A DNA stretch of 35,402 nucleotides from positions 1 to 35,402 of the forward strand of contig JABAQR010000057.1 in assembly GCA_019187485.1 (NCBI GenBank), given 5' to 3'. Source of the stretch: Lysobacterales bacterium. Its GTDB lineage: Bacteria; Pseudomonadota; Gammaproteobacteria; Xanthomonadales; SZUA-5. Under the pieces are notes generated by a model. That model saw only the letters and a list, made by a program, of their open reading frames with translations. It was not told the origin of the DNA and made no database searches. Numbering within the stretch: position 1 is the first letter of the stretch; every line of letters begins with the position of its first letter. Made by a program: the position numbers and the translations under genes. Shown in pieces: positions 1 through 7,607 of the stretch.

Positions 1-278
1 CCGGCGCGCGCGCCGGACAGTTCCAGCGCAACGCCGATGGCAGCGCCAGCCGCCAGGGCGGCGCTGCCGGGCAGACCGCCGCCGGCGGCCGCTTCGCGAC
101 CAGCGGCAGCGCCAGCACGGATGGCCAGGGGAACGGGACCGCGGTGCGCAACACCAGCGCCACGACGGCCTCCGGCAACAGCTACCAGGGCCAGACCACC
201 GCGACGACTGGCCAGGGTGTGCAGCACACCGGCACCTGCCACGACGCCGCCGGCGTGGAAATCCCCTGCCCGCGCTGA
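1..278 (+). CDS. C-terminal end of a secreted low-complexity (Gly/Ser/Thr/Gln-rich) protein, partial
   Basis: An open frame enters from the left edge (first full codon at base 3) and ends at TGA 276-278, giving 91 residues. The composition is Gly, Ser, Thr, Ala, Asn and Gln rich, with loosely repeating units such as GSAS, GQTTATTG and QGQTT. It ends with a two-cysteine tail (GTCHDAAGVEIPCPR). From general knowledge, similar Thr/Ser-rich exported proteins with a TGTC...CPR ending occur in Xanthomonadales, usually annotated hypothetical. The N-terminus and any signal peptide lie outside the window, so export is inferred only from composition. The long overlapping frame at 37-558 is Arg/Pro rich and is a shadow. 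No enzymatic motif is visible. Confidence 0.6.
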   Translation, partial: GARAGQFQRNADGSASRQGGAAGQTAAGGRFATSGSASTDGQGNGTAVRNTSATTASGNSYQGQTTATTGQGVQHTGTCHDAAGVEIPCPR

Positions 279-518
279 TCACAAGCGGGGCGCGAGGGCA
301 CGACGAAATGGCGGACCGATGACTGGCGAATGCGAACGGGCAGAAGGGTGCGATGAAGCCTCGGGACGCCAGCGCTTCGTGCCCTCCTGCCCTCGTGCCC
401 TGGTGTCCTCGCGCCTCGCATCCGTTTTCACGGGCATTTCCAGACATTTCACCAAGGTGGAGTGCCGGTTCCTGCCGTCCGGAGTTAGGGTTGGGGCATC
501 CCCTCCGCGGATGCCCCG
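279..518 (+). repeat. Intergenic spacer with degenerate octamer repeat (GTGCCCTC type)
   Basis: No gene is seen in these 240 bases. Positions 378-415 hold a tandem series of about five imperfect octamers (GTGCCCTC, CTGCCCTC, GTGCCCTG, GTGTCCTC, then GCGCCTCG). The complement GAGGGCACGA occurs at 293-302, so the two could pair into a long hairpin. The 19-bp string at 378-396 recurs exactly at 20138-20156 inside another gene's 5' end. The right end holds the sulP promoter candidate and an inverted repeat, listed separately. Confidence 0.6.
486..517 (+). promoter_or_regulatory. Candidate -10 box and 9-bp inverted repeat in front of sulP
   Basis: TAGGGT at 486-491 starts 33 nt before the sulP ATG. 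It is followed by a perfect inverted repeat, GGGGCATCC (493-501) and GGATGCCCC (509-517), with a 7-nt centre, ending one base before the start codon. There is no clear Shine-Dalgarno outside it. If transcription starts about 7 nt after the box, the left arm lies partly upstream of +1. It would then act as a DNA operator rather than an mRNA hairpin; either is inference. Confidence 0.4.
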
Positions 519-2213
519 ATGTCGCCGCTACGCGCCCACTTCGAACCCAAACTGCTGACCGTCTGGCGCGAAGGCTATGGCCTCACGGATCTCCGCCGCG
601 ATGCGCTCGCCGGCCTCACCGTGGCAATCGTCGCGCTGCCGCTGGCGATGGCACTGGCGATCGCGTCTGGCACCACCCCGGAGAAAGGGCTGCACACCGC
701 GATCATCGCGGGCTTCCTGATCTCCGCGCTCGGCGGCAGCCGGGTCCAGATCGGCGGGCCGACCGGTGCCTTCATCCCGGTGGTGTTCGCGGTCATCGAG
801 CGGCATGGCTACGATGGCCTGCTGCTGGCCACGCTGATGGCCGGTGTGATGCTGCTGATCGCGGGCTGGACTCGGCTCGGCCTGCTGATGCGCTACATGC
901 CGCAGCCGGTGATCACCGGCTTCACCGCCGGCATCGGCGTGATCATCTTTTCCAGCCAGTTGCGCGATCTGTTCGGCCTGCGGATGACACATGTTCCGGC
1001 CGAGTTCGGGCCCAAGATGGCCGCCTTGTGGGATGCGGCGGCGACGATCAATTTCGCCGCCCTTGGGCTGGCGCTGGCCTGCATCGCGCTGATCGTGGCC
1101 TTGCGCAAACTGGCGCCCAAGTGGCCGGGCTTCCTGATCGCGGTGGCCGGCGGCACGCTCGGCGCGCTGCTGCTGAATCTGCCGGTGGAGACCATCGGCA
1201 GCCGCTTCGGCGAACTGCCGAGTTCGCTCCCGGAGTTCACACTGCCGGAAGTGACGCTCCTGCGGTTGCGCGCGCTGATGCCGGACGCCTTCACCATCGC
1301 CTTCCTGGCCGGCATCGAATCGCTGCTGTCGGCGGTGGTGGCGGACGGCATGACCGGCCAGCGTCATCGCTCCAATGCGGAACTGGTGGCGCAGGGCGCG
1401 GCCAACATCGGCTCGGCGCTATTCGGCGGCCTGCCCGCCACCGGCGCCATCGCGCGCACCGCCACCAACATTCGCGCCGGTGCCCGCAGTCCCATCGCCG
1501 GCATCCTGCACGCGGTATTCGTGCTGGTGTTCATGCTCGCGCTGGCGCCGGTCATGGCTTATGTGCCGCTGGCCGCACTCGCCGCGGTGCTGGTGATCGT
1601 CGCCTGGGGCATGAGCGAGATCGAACGCTTCCGGCACCTGCTGCGTGCGCCGGTGGGTGATCGCGCCTTGCTGCTGCTGACCTTCGGGCTCACGGTGATG
1701 ATCGACCTGACCGTCGCCATCGAGGTGGGCCTGGTGGTGGCCGCCTTCCTGTTCATGCACCGCATGGCCAACACGGTGGAAGTGGAAGGTCATACCCTGG
1801 CCGACGAGATCGAGCAGGCCGGCGACGACACCGACATGCGCGCGCGCCTGCCCAGGGGTGTGGAGGCCTTCCGCATCATCGGCCCGCTGTTCTTCGGCGC
1901 CACCAGCCACCTGGAAGACGCGCTGCGCAGCTTCCGCGACACCGGCTATCCCAAGGTCTTCATCCTGCGCACGCGCCTGATGCCGATGGTCGACGCCAGC
2001 GGCGTCAACACCCTCGAAGTGTTCATGGCCCAGCTGCGCAAGGCCGGCACCCTGCTGATCCTGTCCGGCCTGCAACCGCAGCCCACCCGTGTGCTCGCAC
2101 GCATGGGCATGGTCGAGAAAGACGGCGAACTCGCCTACGCCCGCGACTACGAACACGCCCTGGCACTGGCCCAGGAACACCTGGAGCGCTCAGCTGCGGC
2201 GATGGTGGCCTGA
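519..2213 (+). CDS. SulP-family inorganic anion transporter with C-terminal STAS domain
   Basis: This 564-residue inner-membrane protein has the SulP layout. A short cytoplasmic N-terminus carries the family signature (LRRDALAGLTVAIVALPLAM, about residues 25-44). A core of many hydrophobic helices runs to about residue 405, including the conserved GGPTGAFIPVV segment near 87-97. A cytosolic STAS domain follows at about 440-550 (FRIIGPLFFGA; VDASGVNTLEVF). Members carry sulfate, bicarbonate or other anions across the membrane; the substrate cannot be read from sequence. No carbonic anhydrase gene is adjacent. The ATG is chosen because it precedes the signature by a normal length. A convergent terminator lies about 90 bp downstream. 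Confidence 0.93.
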   Translation: MSPLRAHFEPKLLTVWREGYGLTDLRRDALAGLTVAIVALPLAMALAIASGTTPEKGLHTAIIAGFLISALGGSRVQIGGPTGAFIPVVFAVIERHGYDGLLLATLMAGVMLLIAGWTRLGLLMRYMPQPVITGFTAGIGVIIFSSQLRDLFGLRMTHVPAEFGPKMAALWDAAATINFAALGLALACIALIVALRKLAPKWPGFLIAVAGGTLGALLLNLPVETIGSRFGELPSSLPEFTLPEVTLLRLRALMPDAFTIAFLAGIESLLSAVVADGMTGQRHRSNAELVAQGAANIGSALFGGLPATGAIARTATNIRAGARSPIAGILHAVFVLVFMLALAPVMAYVPLAALAAVLVIVAWGMSEIERFRHLLRAPVGDRALLLLTFGLTVMIDLTVAIEVGLVVAAFLFMHRMANTVEVEGHTLADEIEQAGDDTDMRARLPRGVEAFRIIGPLFFGATSHLEDALRSFRDTGYPKVFILRTRLMPMVDASGVNTLEVFMAQLRKAGTLLILSGLQPQPTRVLARMGMVEKDGELAYARDYEHALALAQEHLERSAAAMVA

Positions 2214-2300
2214 GGCGCCGCTTCCCCGAAGCGTAGGCCGGAGTACCGCGCAGCGGTTCTCCGGCGCTCTGCCCGCCTGTGCCGGATTCCGCCCCGCACA

Positions 2301-2333
2301 AAAGAAAAAAGCCGCAGCGAGCGGCTCCTTCTT
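2301..2333. terminator. Bidirectional rho-independent terminator between sulP and the toxin gene
   Basis: AGCCGC (2310-2315), loop AGCGA, GCGGCT (2321-2326) form a perfect 6-bp stem. On the minus strand the stem is followed by TTTTTCTTTT (complement of 2301-2310), a strong terminator for the toxin-antitoxin operon. On the plus strand CCTTCTT follows, a weaker terminator for sulP. Confidence 0.8.
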
Positions 2334-2421
2334 GACCCACCTGACCCCGGGAACGCCGGCGTCCCCGCTGGCGCTTTACGAACCTGACGACTGCCGCCCT
2401 TTCCGGGCGGAGACGTGTCAC

Positions 2422-2862
2422 TCAACGAGTCGACTTGAGCGCCGTCGCCGGATGCCACAGCTCGACGCGACCGGGCGCCATCGGGTCCTTCGCCACATCC
2501 GCCGGGGCGGGCCGATAGACCTTCGCGATGAACGGCGGTTCGTGGCGTTCCAGGAAGCTCAGGACGCGCGGGAACGTGGCGACGAAGCACTTCGCGAGCT
2601 GCGGATACGGGGCATCCCCGATGATCACCAGCAAGGGAACCCGGTGAGCCATGACGGCGGCCAGCTCGTTCGGCTTGTAGCGGATGCGTCCGTCATGGGT
2701 GATGGCGATCCACCCGCGCCGTCCGATCTCTTCCAGCCAGACTTCATCCGCGCAGTCGGGCACGAAATGGTCGGCGTGTCGCTCTACTGCGATGCCCGCA
2801 TCGCGGAGGGTGGCGGGAAAGCCCTTGCCCAAGTCCCGGTCGGTGAAGAACACCAGGCTCAT
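2422..2862 (-). CDS. VapC45-like PIN-domain toxin of a type II toxin-antitoxin pair
   Basis: This 146-residue protein resembles the PIN-like family of Mycobacterium tuberculosis VapC45. It opens with a beta strand leading to acidic residues (FFTDRDLG, D8 and D10), followed by D39/E40, E44/E45 and the strand ending ITHDGRIR with D57. These are the positions expected for a metal-binding RNase active site. Its start overlaps the upstream antitoxin stop by 4 bp (ATGA), the usual toxin-antitoxin coupling. It is last in the operon and is followed by a strong terminator. The likely role is an RNase neutralised by the partner protein; the RNA target is unknown. Family assignment is from remembered pattern and neighbour, not a search. 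Confidence 0.78.
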   Translation of the reverse strand: MSLVFFTDRDLGKGFPATLRDAGIAVERHADHFVPDCADEVWLEEIGRRGWIAITHDGRIRYKPNELAAVMAHRVPLLVIIGDAPYPQLAKCFVATFPRVLSFLERHEPPFIAKVYRPAPADVAKDPMAPGRVELWHPATALKSTR

Positions 2863-3542
2863 GCCGCGCGCTCGTAGAGCACAGCCTCCTCGATGTCGCG
2901 TTCGGTCAGGTCGTAGTCTTCCGCAAGATCGGCCACGCTTTCGCCGGCGTCGATGCGCTCGGCAATCGTCGCCGTGGTGATGCCGCGCTTTGCGAGCACC
3001 GGCCTGCCAAAGGCGACCTTGGCATCGATCGCGATCGGTCTGTCATTCGCGGACGACCGGCTGGAAGCAAAGGGGTGGAGGCGTACCGGGAACTTCCATT
3101 CGTCCCACTCCACGCGCGCCAGGTGATCGTTGAAGGTCCGGCGCATCGCCATCTGACCCGAGGCAGACAGTTCGATCAGATTCCCGTACTTCTCCAGCAG
3201 CAGCTTTCCGGCATCCGTGCGCAGATCGCCGCTGAGCAGCAATCGATCCAGCTTCAGGGACTCCTGCGCGTAGCGGATGGCCCGGCGCAGCTTGTCCATG
3301 GACACGCCGTGGTCCGTCCGCAGCGATCGCAAGACATGCGCTTCGATCAAGTTCCAGAAGGACAAGGTCGGCGGTTGCTTCGTCGGCGGCAGGATCAACG
3401 GGCTGGACTGCGCCGTGCCGCCGGTCCTCTCGTAGCTGCGCCCGACCACCCACGAACGCAGCGTCGCCGGCGCCACCTTGAGGTAGCGTGCGGCTTCGGC
3501 CAGCGTGTAGGCCGGCTGGTTGCGGATGTCTTGCTTGGGCAT
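2859..3542 (-). CDS. VapB45-like antitoxin: MerR-type HTH plus C-terminal DUF433
   Basis: This 227-residue protein has an N-terminal winged HTH of MerR type (YTLAEAARYLKVAPATLRSW, about residues 12-31). A middle region of about 130 residues follows. The C-terminus is a DUF433-like HTH (about 172-222: AFGRPVLAKRGI, ERIDAGESVADLAEDY). The same fusion pairs with PIN-like VapC45 toxins, and here the toxin start overlaps its stop. It should bind and inhibit the toxin and repress its own promoter. Inverted repeats near the promoter at 3556-3570 and 3612-3631 are possible operators. Length and frame look intact. It lies directly downstream of the restriction-modification remnant. Confidence 0.78.
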   Translation of the reverse strand: MPKQDIRNQPAYTLAEAARYLKVAPATLRSWVVGRSYERTGGTAQSSPLILPPTKQPPTLSFWNLIEAHVLRSLRTDHGVSMDKLRRAIRYAQESLKLDRLLLSGDLRTDAGKLLLEKYGNLIELSASGQMAMRRTFNDHLARVEWDEWKFPVRLHPFASSRSSANDRPIAIDAKVAFGRPVLAKRGITTATIAERIDAGESVADLAEDYDLTERDIEEAVLYERAA

Positions 3543-3555
3543 GTCGAAGGTGGCA

Positions 3556-3631
3556 CTTCCGTGGTGGAAGGGAACACGCGGCGCTCAGTGGTCATTGTAC
3601 GCGGCGGTGGTGTCCGCTGGTCCTGGCGGAC
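3556..3631 (-). promoter_or_regulatory. Promoter and operator candidates of the vapBC45-like operon
   Basis: On the minus strand TACAAT (3599-3594) is a good -10 box, 57 nt before the antitoxin ATG. An inverted repeat, GTCCGC-N8-GCGGAC (3612-3631), covers the -35 region. A second, CTTCC-N5-GGAAG (3556-3570), lies between promoter and start. Both are placed as expected for autorepression by the HTH antitoxin. The -35 itself is weak. Function is inferred. Confidence 0.42.
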
Positions 3632-3740
3632 GTACCACCAGTCACCCGATCGTGAGGGTCCATTTCGACGACAGGCTTGCATCCGTCTCCCCTGCACTTC
3701 CGTTCGCCCGTCATGGCCGCCTACAGCGACTGGCCACGAC

Positions 3741-4170
3741 TCATGCGGCCTCCTGGGCCATGGATTCGGGCGCAAGCGCCTCATGCAACAGCGCCTCCAG
3801 CAGCCGCGCGCGGGTGGTGTCGGCGGTGCTGAGCGCGGCTTCGAGGCGGTCGCAGAGGGCCATCAGTTCATCGACCCGCGAAACGATGCGATGTTGTTCG
3901 GCGAGCGGCGGCAGGGGAATCGACAATGATCGAAGATTTTCGAGATTCAGGCCGGGCTTACCCGCTCCATAGGCCCGTGCCACCAGTTCTTCACGCCCGC
4001 CAGTGTCGGCCATCAGGCAAAGCAGCATCCATCTCGACAATCGTGTGTCTGATGGGCGCATGAGCCCGACGTGCTGGCTCACGTACGCTTCGCCGAGGTC
4101 GATGTCGAGTAGCGCCGGATTTGTGACGCCGGCGCCTGTGATGACGATGAGCAGATCGCCAGGCGAAACG
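3741..4170 (-). pseudogene. hsdS remnant: C-terminal part of a type I restriction specificity subunit
   Basis: About 142 codons of an HsdS C-terminus survive. Reading from 4169 they give VSPGDLLIVITGAGVTNP, then GEAYVSQHVGLMRP. They then follow the conserved end of a target-recognition domain and the distal helix (IPLPPLAEQHRIVSRVDEL, DRLEAAL). Full HsdS proteins are about 400-450 residues, so the first recognition domain and most of the second are gone. Upstream the DNA runs straight into the hsdM N-terminal remnant in a different frame, so the junction near 4170-4182 is a deletion scar. An internal ATG at 4082 could start a 113-residue fragment, but no complete recognition domain remains. 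TGA is at 3743-3741. Confidence 0.82.
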
Positions 4171-4521
4171 CGAGTGCGAGTAGGCGTCCTCGAACACCCC
4201 GCGCACCACCCGCGCGCGGTTGGCCCACGGGCCGCGCGCGGGCAGGTTCTTCAGCGTGGGGAAGAGATCGCCATGGACGAAGTCGAGCAGCGCCTCGCCC
4301 GTCAGTCCTTCCGGATCCGCGGCCCAGCGGCGCCACTGCAACCGCGGCGGAATCGGGCTCAGATAGCCGTCGTGCAGCAGTTCCAGCGCCTGGTCCTGAT
4401 CGTCGATGATCTTGAGGAAGAACATCCAGCAGAGCTGCGAGAGGCGCTGGGCGTCGCCATCCACGCCGGCGTCCTGGCGCATGACGTCCTGGATGGCTTT
4501 GACCGTATTACGGACTGACAT
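4171..4521 (-). pseudogene. hsdM remnant: N-terminal part of a type I DNA methyltransferase
   Basis: The first about 113 codons encode a typical HsdM N-terminal domain: VKAIQDVMRQDAGVDGDAQR, LCWMFFLKIIDDQ, and ending RVVRGVFEDAY. All catalytic motifs (SAM-binding FxGxG and NPPF/Y) are missing. After the TAC codon at 4182-4180 the sequence becomes hsdS DNA read out of frame; the frame runs on as an Arg/His-rich tail to 3991. It starts 3 bp after the hsdR stop (hsdR ends at 4525), so it was the second gene of the operon. About 390 hsdM codons and about 290 hsdS codons, roughly 2 kb, seem to have been lost, estimated from usual family lengths. No modification activity is expected. Confidence 0.82.
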
Positions 4522-4524
4522 GCA

Positions 4525-6987
4525 TCAGGCAATGTCCTTGTAGAGTTCCTGTTGCAGCGCCTGCACGGCCTGCTCGAAGCCGGCCCGCCCACCGAAGGGT
4601 TTCAGCAGTTGCACCGCGGTGCCCATCTCGCTGAAGGGCGGAATCTGCAGCACGCGCACATTGTCCAGGCCGGCGACGAGGCCTTCGTCCTGGTACTTGT
4701 CCAGCAGCGCTTCCAGCACCGAGCGGGCCTGCGGACCATAGCGGGTAAAGAAGTCGCGCTTCTTCACCCCGTTGGCGCGCTCGCGGCGGGTCAGCGGCGG
4801 GCGATCGTAGGCGATGTGGCAGATCAGGTCGAAGGGATCGAGATCCTTGCCCACCTCGTCGAGCAGCGGCTCCAGCAACAAGCCCTCGGCGGCCAGCTCG
4901 GCGATGATCGCGTCCTTGCGCTCCTCGCCGTTCCAGCGGCGCAGGAACTGGTCCAGGCTGGCGTACTGCGCGCGGATGGCCTTGCGCGAGTAGTCGCGCA
5001 GCGATTCGGTCACCAGGCGGCCGTCGGCATCCAGGTATTCGATGCGCTCGGTGGCCACGCGCACCGGGCGGCCCTGGATGTAGTACTTGGGCGGCGTCCG
5101 GTTCACTTCGGTCTTGCCGGCGTCCGGATCGACCAGGATGTCCAGCTCTCCTGCGCCGTCCTCGCCACCGGTGGCCGCTGGCGTGTCGGCCGCCGGATCA
5201 GGCTCGGACGGCACCGCAGGATCGTCCTCGCCCGGCTCGTAGACCTGCACCGGATCGCCGTCGAAGGCGGGATCGGCGAAGTGGCTGGTGGCGCCGCGGA
5301 AATCGACCAGGGTGAAGTAGTACTTGTGCGTGTCCTCGTGCACCCGCGTGCCGCGGCCGACGATCTGCTTGAACTCGGTCATCGAGCCCACCGGCCGGTC
5401 CAGCACGATCAACCGGCAGGTCTGCGCATCCACGCCGGTGGAGAGCAGGCGCGAGGTGGTGACGATCACCGGCCAGGCCGCTTCCGGATCGATGAAATTG
5501 CCGAGCTGGGCAGTGCCGGCGGCATCGTCGCCGGTGATGCGCATCACGTAGCGCTCGTTCTGCAGCACCAGGTCCTGGTTCTCGACGATCAGCGCCTGGC
5601 GCATCTGCGCGGCGTGCTCGGTGTCCACGCAGAAGACGATGGTCTTCTGCATGCGGTCCCCGCTCTGGCGCAGGAAATCCGAAATCCAGCGGGCCACGCG
5701 CCGCGTGCGCGAATCGATCACCAGCGTGCGGTCGAAGTCCTTGACGTTGTAGATGCGGTCGTCGATCACGCGGCCGCGCGCATCGGTCTCGCCGCGCTTG
5801 GGCCGGTAGCCTTCGACATCGATGTCGAGGTGCACCTTGATGACCTTGTACGGCGCGAGGAAGCCGTCACCGATGCCCTGCTTGAGCGTGTAGCTGTAGA
5901 CCGGCGGTCCGAAGTAATGGATGTTGGAGGCGTAGGCGGTTTCCTTCGGCGTGGCGGTCAGGCCGATCTGCGTGGCGCCGGCGAAGTACTCCAGGATCTC
6001 GCGCCAGGCCGAGTCCTCCGCGGCGCTGCCGCGGTGGCATTCGTCGATGACGATCAGGTCGAAAAACTCCGGCGAGAACTCGCGGTAGAGCTTCTGCCGA
6101 TCCTCCGGACCGGTCAGCGACTGGTACAGGCCGAGGTAGATCTCGTAGGAGGTGTCGATCCGCCGGCGCGCATCCAGCGCAAGCGCCAGCTCCACCTTGC
6201 TGCCGTCGTCGCGCTCGATGGTGTTGGCGCCGGTGGAGAGCTTGGCCATGGTCGCGCCGAAGGGGCGGAAGTCGTTGACCATGGTCTGGTCGACCAACAC
6301 GTTGCGGCCCGCCAGGAACAGCACCCGCTTCTGCCTGCCCGCGCGCCAGTCGGACTTCCACAGGCGCCAGATGATCTGGAACGCGGTGTAGGTCTTGCCG
6401 GTGCCGGTGGCCATCACCAGCAGCACCCGGTCCTGCCCGCGCGCGATGGCTTCCACGGCGGCGTTGATCGCGTTGCGCTGGTAGTAGCGCGGTTCCTTGC
6501 CGCTGCCGTCCTCGTAGTAAGGCTGCAGGACGATGCGCTCCTGCGCCGGCGTCAGGCCTTTCCAGCGCTGGTAACGGGACCAAAGTTCCGCAGGCGACGG
6601 GAAGGCATCCATCGACAACTGTGATTCGATGGCTGTGGCGCTTCCCGTGCGGTCATGGAACAGGAACGCCAGTCCATTGCTGGAGAACACGAAGGGAACA
6701 CCCAGCGCGGTGGCGTAGTCGAGCGCCTGCTGCATGCCGTGGCCCGGATCGACATCGGTCCTCTTGGCCTCGATCAGCGCCAGCGGAATGTGCTGGTGAT
6801 ACAGCACGAAATCCACCCGCTTGGGCTTGCCGCGCGCCACCAGGCGGCCACGCACGATGATCCGGCCGCGCGTGAACGAGACCTGCCGGCGGATGTGCGC
6901 ATCCTCGTCCCAGCCGGCGCGCAGCAGTGCCGGCGTGATCAGCTTGGCGCTGACATCGTCTTCGCTGAGCGCGGTCGCAGGGGGCAT
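4525..6987 (-). CDS. hsdR: Type I restriction enzyme R subunit, EcoEI-like, apparently full length
   Basis: This 820-residue protein has an N-terminal PD-(D/E)xK nuclease with D59 (RVDF) and E73-A-K75 (LIEAK). A superfamily 2 helicase/translocase motor follows: Q-tip PRYYQRNAI at 166-174, Walker A ATGTGKT at 193-199, DECH at 315-318, LTATP at 343-347, and a motif VI region QIVGRGTRVHEDTHKYYF. A C-terminal EcoEI-type domain completes it. In a complete system it translocates DNA and cuts unmethylated DNA, but only in complex with HsdM2-HsdS. Both partners are truncated just downstream, so cleavage is unlikely unless other subunits are supplied elsewhere. No frameshift is visible. ATG at 6987 is chosen because the nuclease domain begins at once. 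Confidence 0.93.
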   Translation of the reverse strand: MPPATALSEDDVSAKLITPALLRAGWDEDAHIRRQVSFTRGRIIVRGRLVARGKPKRVDFVLYHQHIPLALIEAKRTDVDPGHGMQQALDYATALGVPFVFSSNGLAFLFHDRTGSATAIESQLSMDAFPSPAELWSRYQRWKGLTPAQERIVLQPYYEDGSGKEPRYYQRNAINAAVEAIARGQDRVLLVMATGTGKTYTAFQIIWRLWKSDWRAGRQKRVLFLAGRNVLVDQTMVNDFRPFGATMAKLSTGANTIERDDGSKVELALALDARRRIDTSYEIYLGLYQSLTGPEDRQKLYREFSPEFFDLIVIDECHRGSAAEDSAWREILEYFAGATQIGLTATPKETAYASNIHYFGPPVYSYTLKQGIGDGFLAPYKVIKVHLDIDVEGYRPKRGETDARGRVIDDRIYNVKDFDRTLVIDSRTRRVARWISDFLRQSGDRMQKTIVFCVDTEHAAQMRQALIVENQDLVLQNERYVMRITGDDAAGTAQLGNFIDPEAAWPVIVTTSRLLSTGVDAQTCRLIVLDRPVGSMTEFKQIVGRGTRVHEDTHKYYFTLVDFRGATSHFADPAFDGDPVQVYEPGEDDPAVPSEPDPAADTPAATGGEDGAGELDILVDPDAGKTEVNRTPPKYYIQGRPVRVATERIEYLDADGRLVTESLRDYSRKAIRAQYASLDQFLRRWNGEERKDAIIAELAAEGLLLEPLLDEVGKDLDPFDLICHIAYDRPPLTRRERANGVKKRDFFTRYGPQARSVLEALLDKYQDEGLVAGLDNVRVLQIPPFSEMGTAVQLLKPFGGRAGFEQAVQALQQELYKDIA

Positions 6988-7214
6988 GCCGCTGTCGACG
7001 CGGAGGGGCGTCCCGCATGCCGTCGGTATCGGGGGAGCGACGCAAGCGAGTTACCATGCGCGATGCCGCAGGATCGCGCGCATGGCGCGAACCCCGTGCC
7101 CGAAGATTCCCGACCGCCATCCCGCGGAGTAAGGCGGATGCCCTCGCATGGGAGTCACGGCGCGGAATACCCCTTTGCGGGACCACGCCAGTTGTATCCA
7201 AGGCAACACGCAAA

Positions 7215-7556
7215 ATGTACGAATCAAGGACCGAAGCACCGATCCCGACCCGGCATTTCGCCGCCCGCCTGCTGCTCCACTTCGCGATTGCCCTGGCGCT
7301 GCTGCTGGGATCGCTCGGGATCGGGATCCTGGGCTACATGCTCTCCGAGGGCCTGAGCCTGGTCGATGCCTTCCTCAATTCAGCCATGCTGTTGGGCGGG
7401 ATGGGGCCGGTCAATCCGCCGCAGACGGTGAATGGCAAGATCTTCGCCGGGGTCTATGCCCTGTACTGCGGCCTGATCTTCATCGTTTCCGCGGCGCTGC
7501 TGTTCACCCCGCTGGTCCACCGGATCATGCACCGGTTTCACTGGGAAACGGACTAG
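7215..7556 (+). CDS. Small two-helix membrane protein with a pore-loop-like segment
   Basis: This 113-residue protein has a short polar N-terminus, a first transmembrane helix (about residues 21-47), and a re-entrant-looking segment (about 51-68: DAFLNSAMLLGGMGPVNPP). A second helix follows (about 75-99), then a basic tail (HRIMHRFHWETD). The helix-P-loop-helix order resembles the two-TM pore domain of Ion_trans_2 potassium channels. However, the selectivity filter TVGYG is absent and GGMGPV sits there. ATG 7215 (AAGG about 10 nt upstream) is preferred to a longer frame starting at 7017, whose extra residues are Arg rich and poorly protein-like. Function is unknown; a degenerate ion channel is the best guess. 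Confidence 0.7.
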   Translation: MYESRTEAPIPTRHFAARLLLHFAIALALLLGSLGIGILGYMLSEGLSLVDAFLNSAMLLGGMGPVNPPQTVNGKIFAGVYALYCGLIFIVSAALLFTPLVHRIMHRFHWETD

Positions 7557-7607
7557 CCGCCCCGCGCCGGGCTATCGTCGCGGCAATGCCTGATCGACGA
7601 GGCTTGC

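Noticed and set aside
378..415. CRISPR-like array
   Set aside because: The units are 8 bp, degenerate and without spacers; no cas genes occur in the window.
353..1660. 435-residue frame overlapping sulP
   Set aside because: Arg-rich out-of-frame reading of sulP; begins in the octamer repeat.
3991..4168. Arg/His-rich C-terminal tail of the hsdM frame
   Set aside because: This is hsdS DNA read in the wrong frame after the deletion junction, not a novel domain.
4552..6624. 690-residue plus-strand frame antisense to hsdR
   Set aside because: Mirror frame of hsdR with no recognisable domain.
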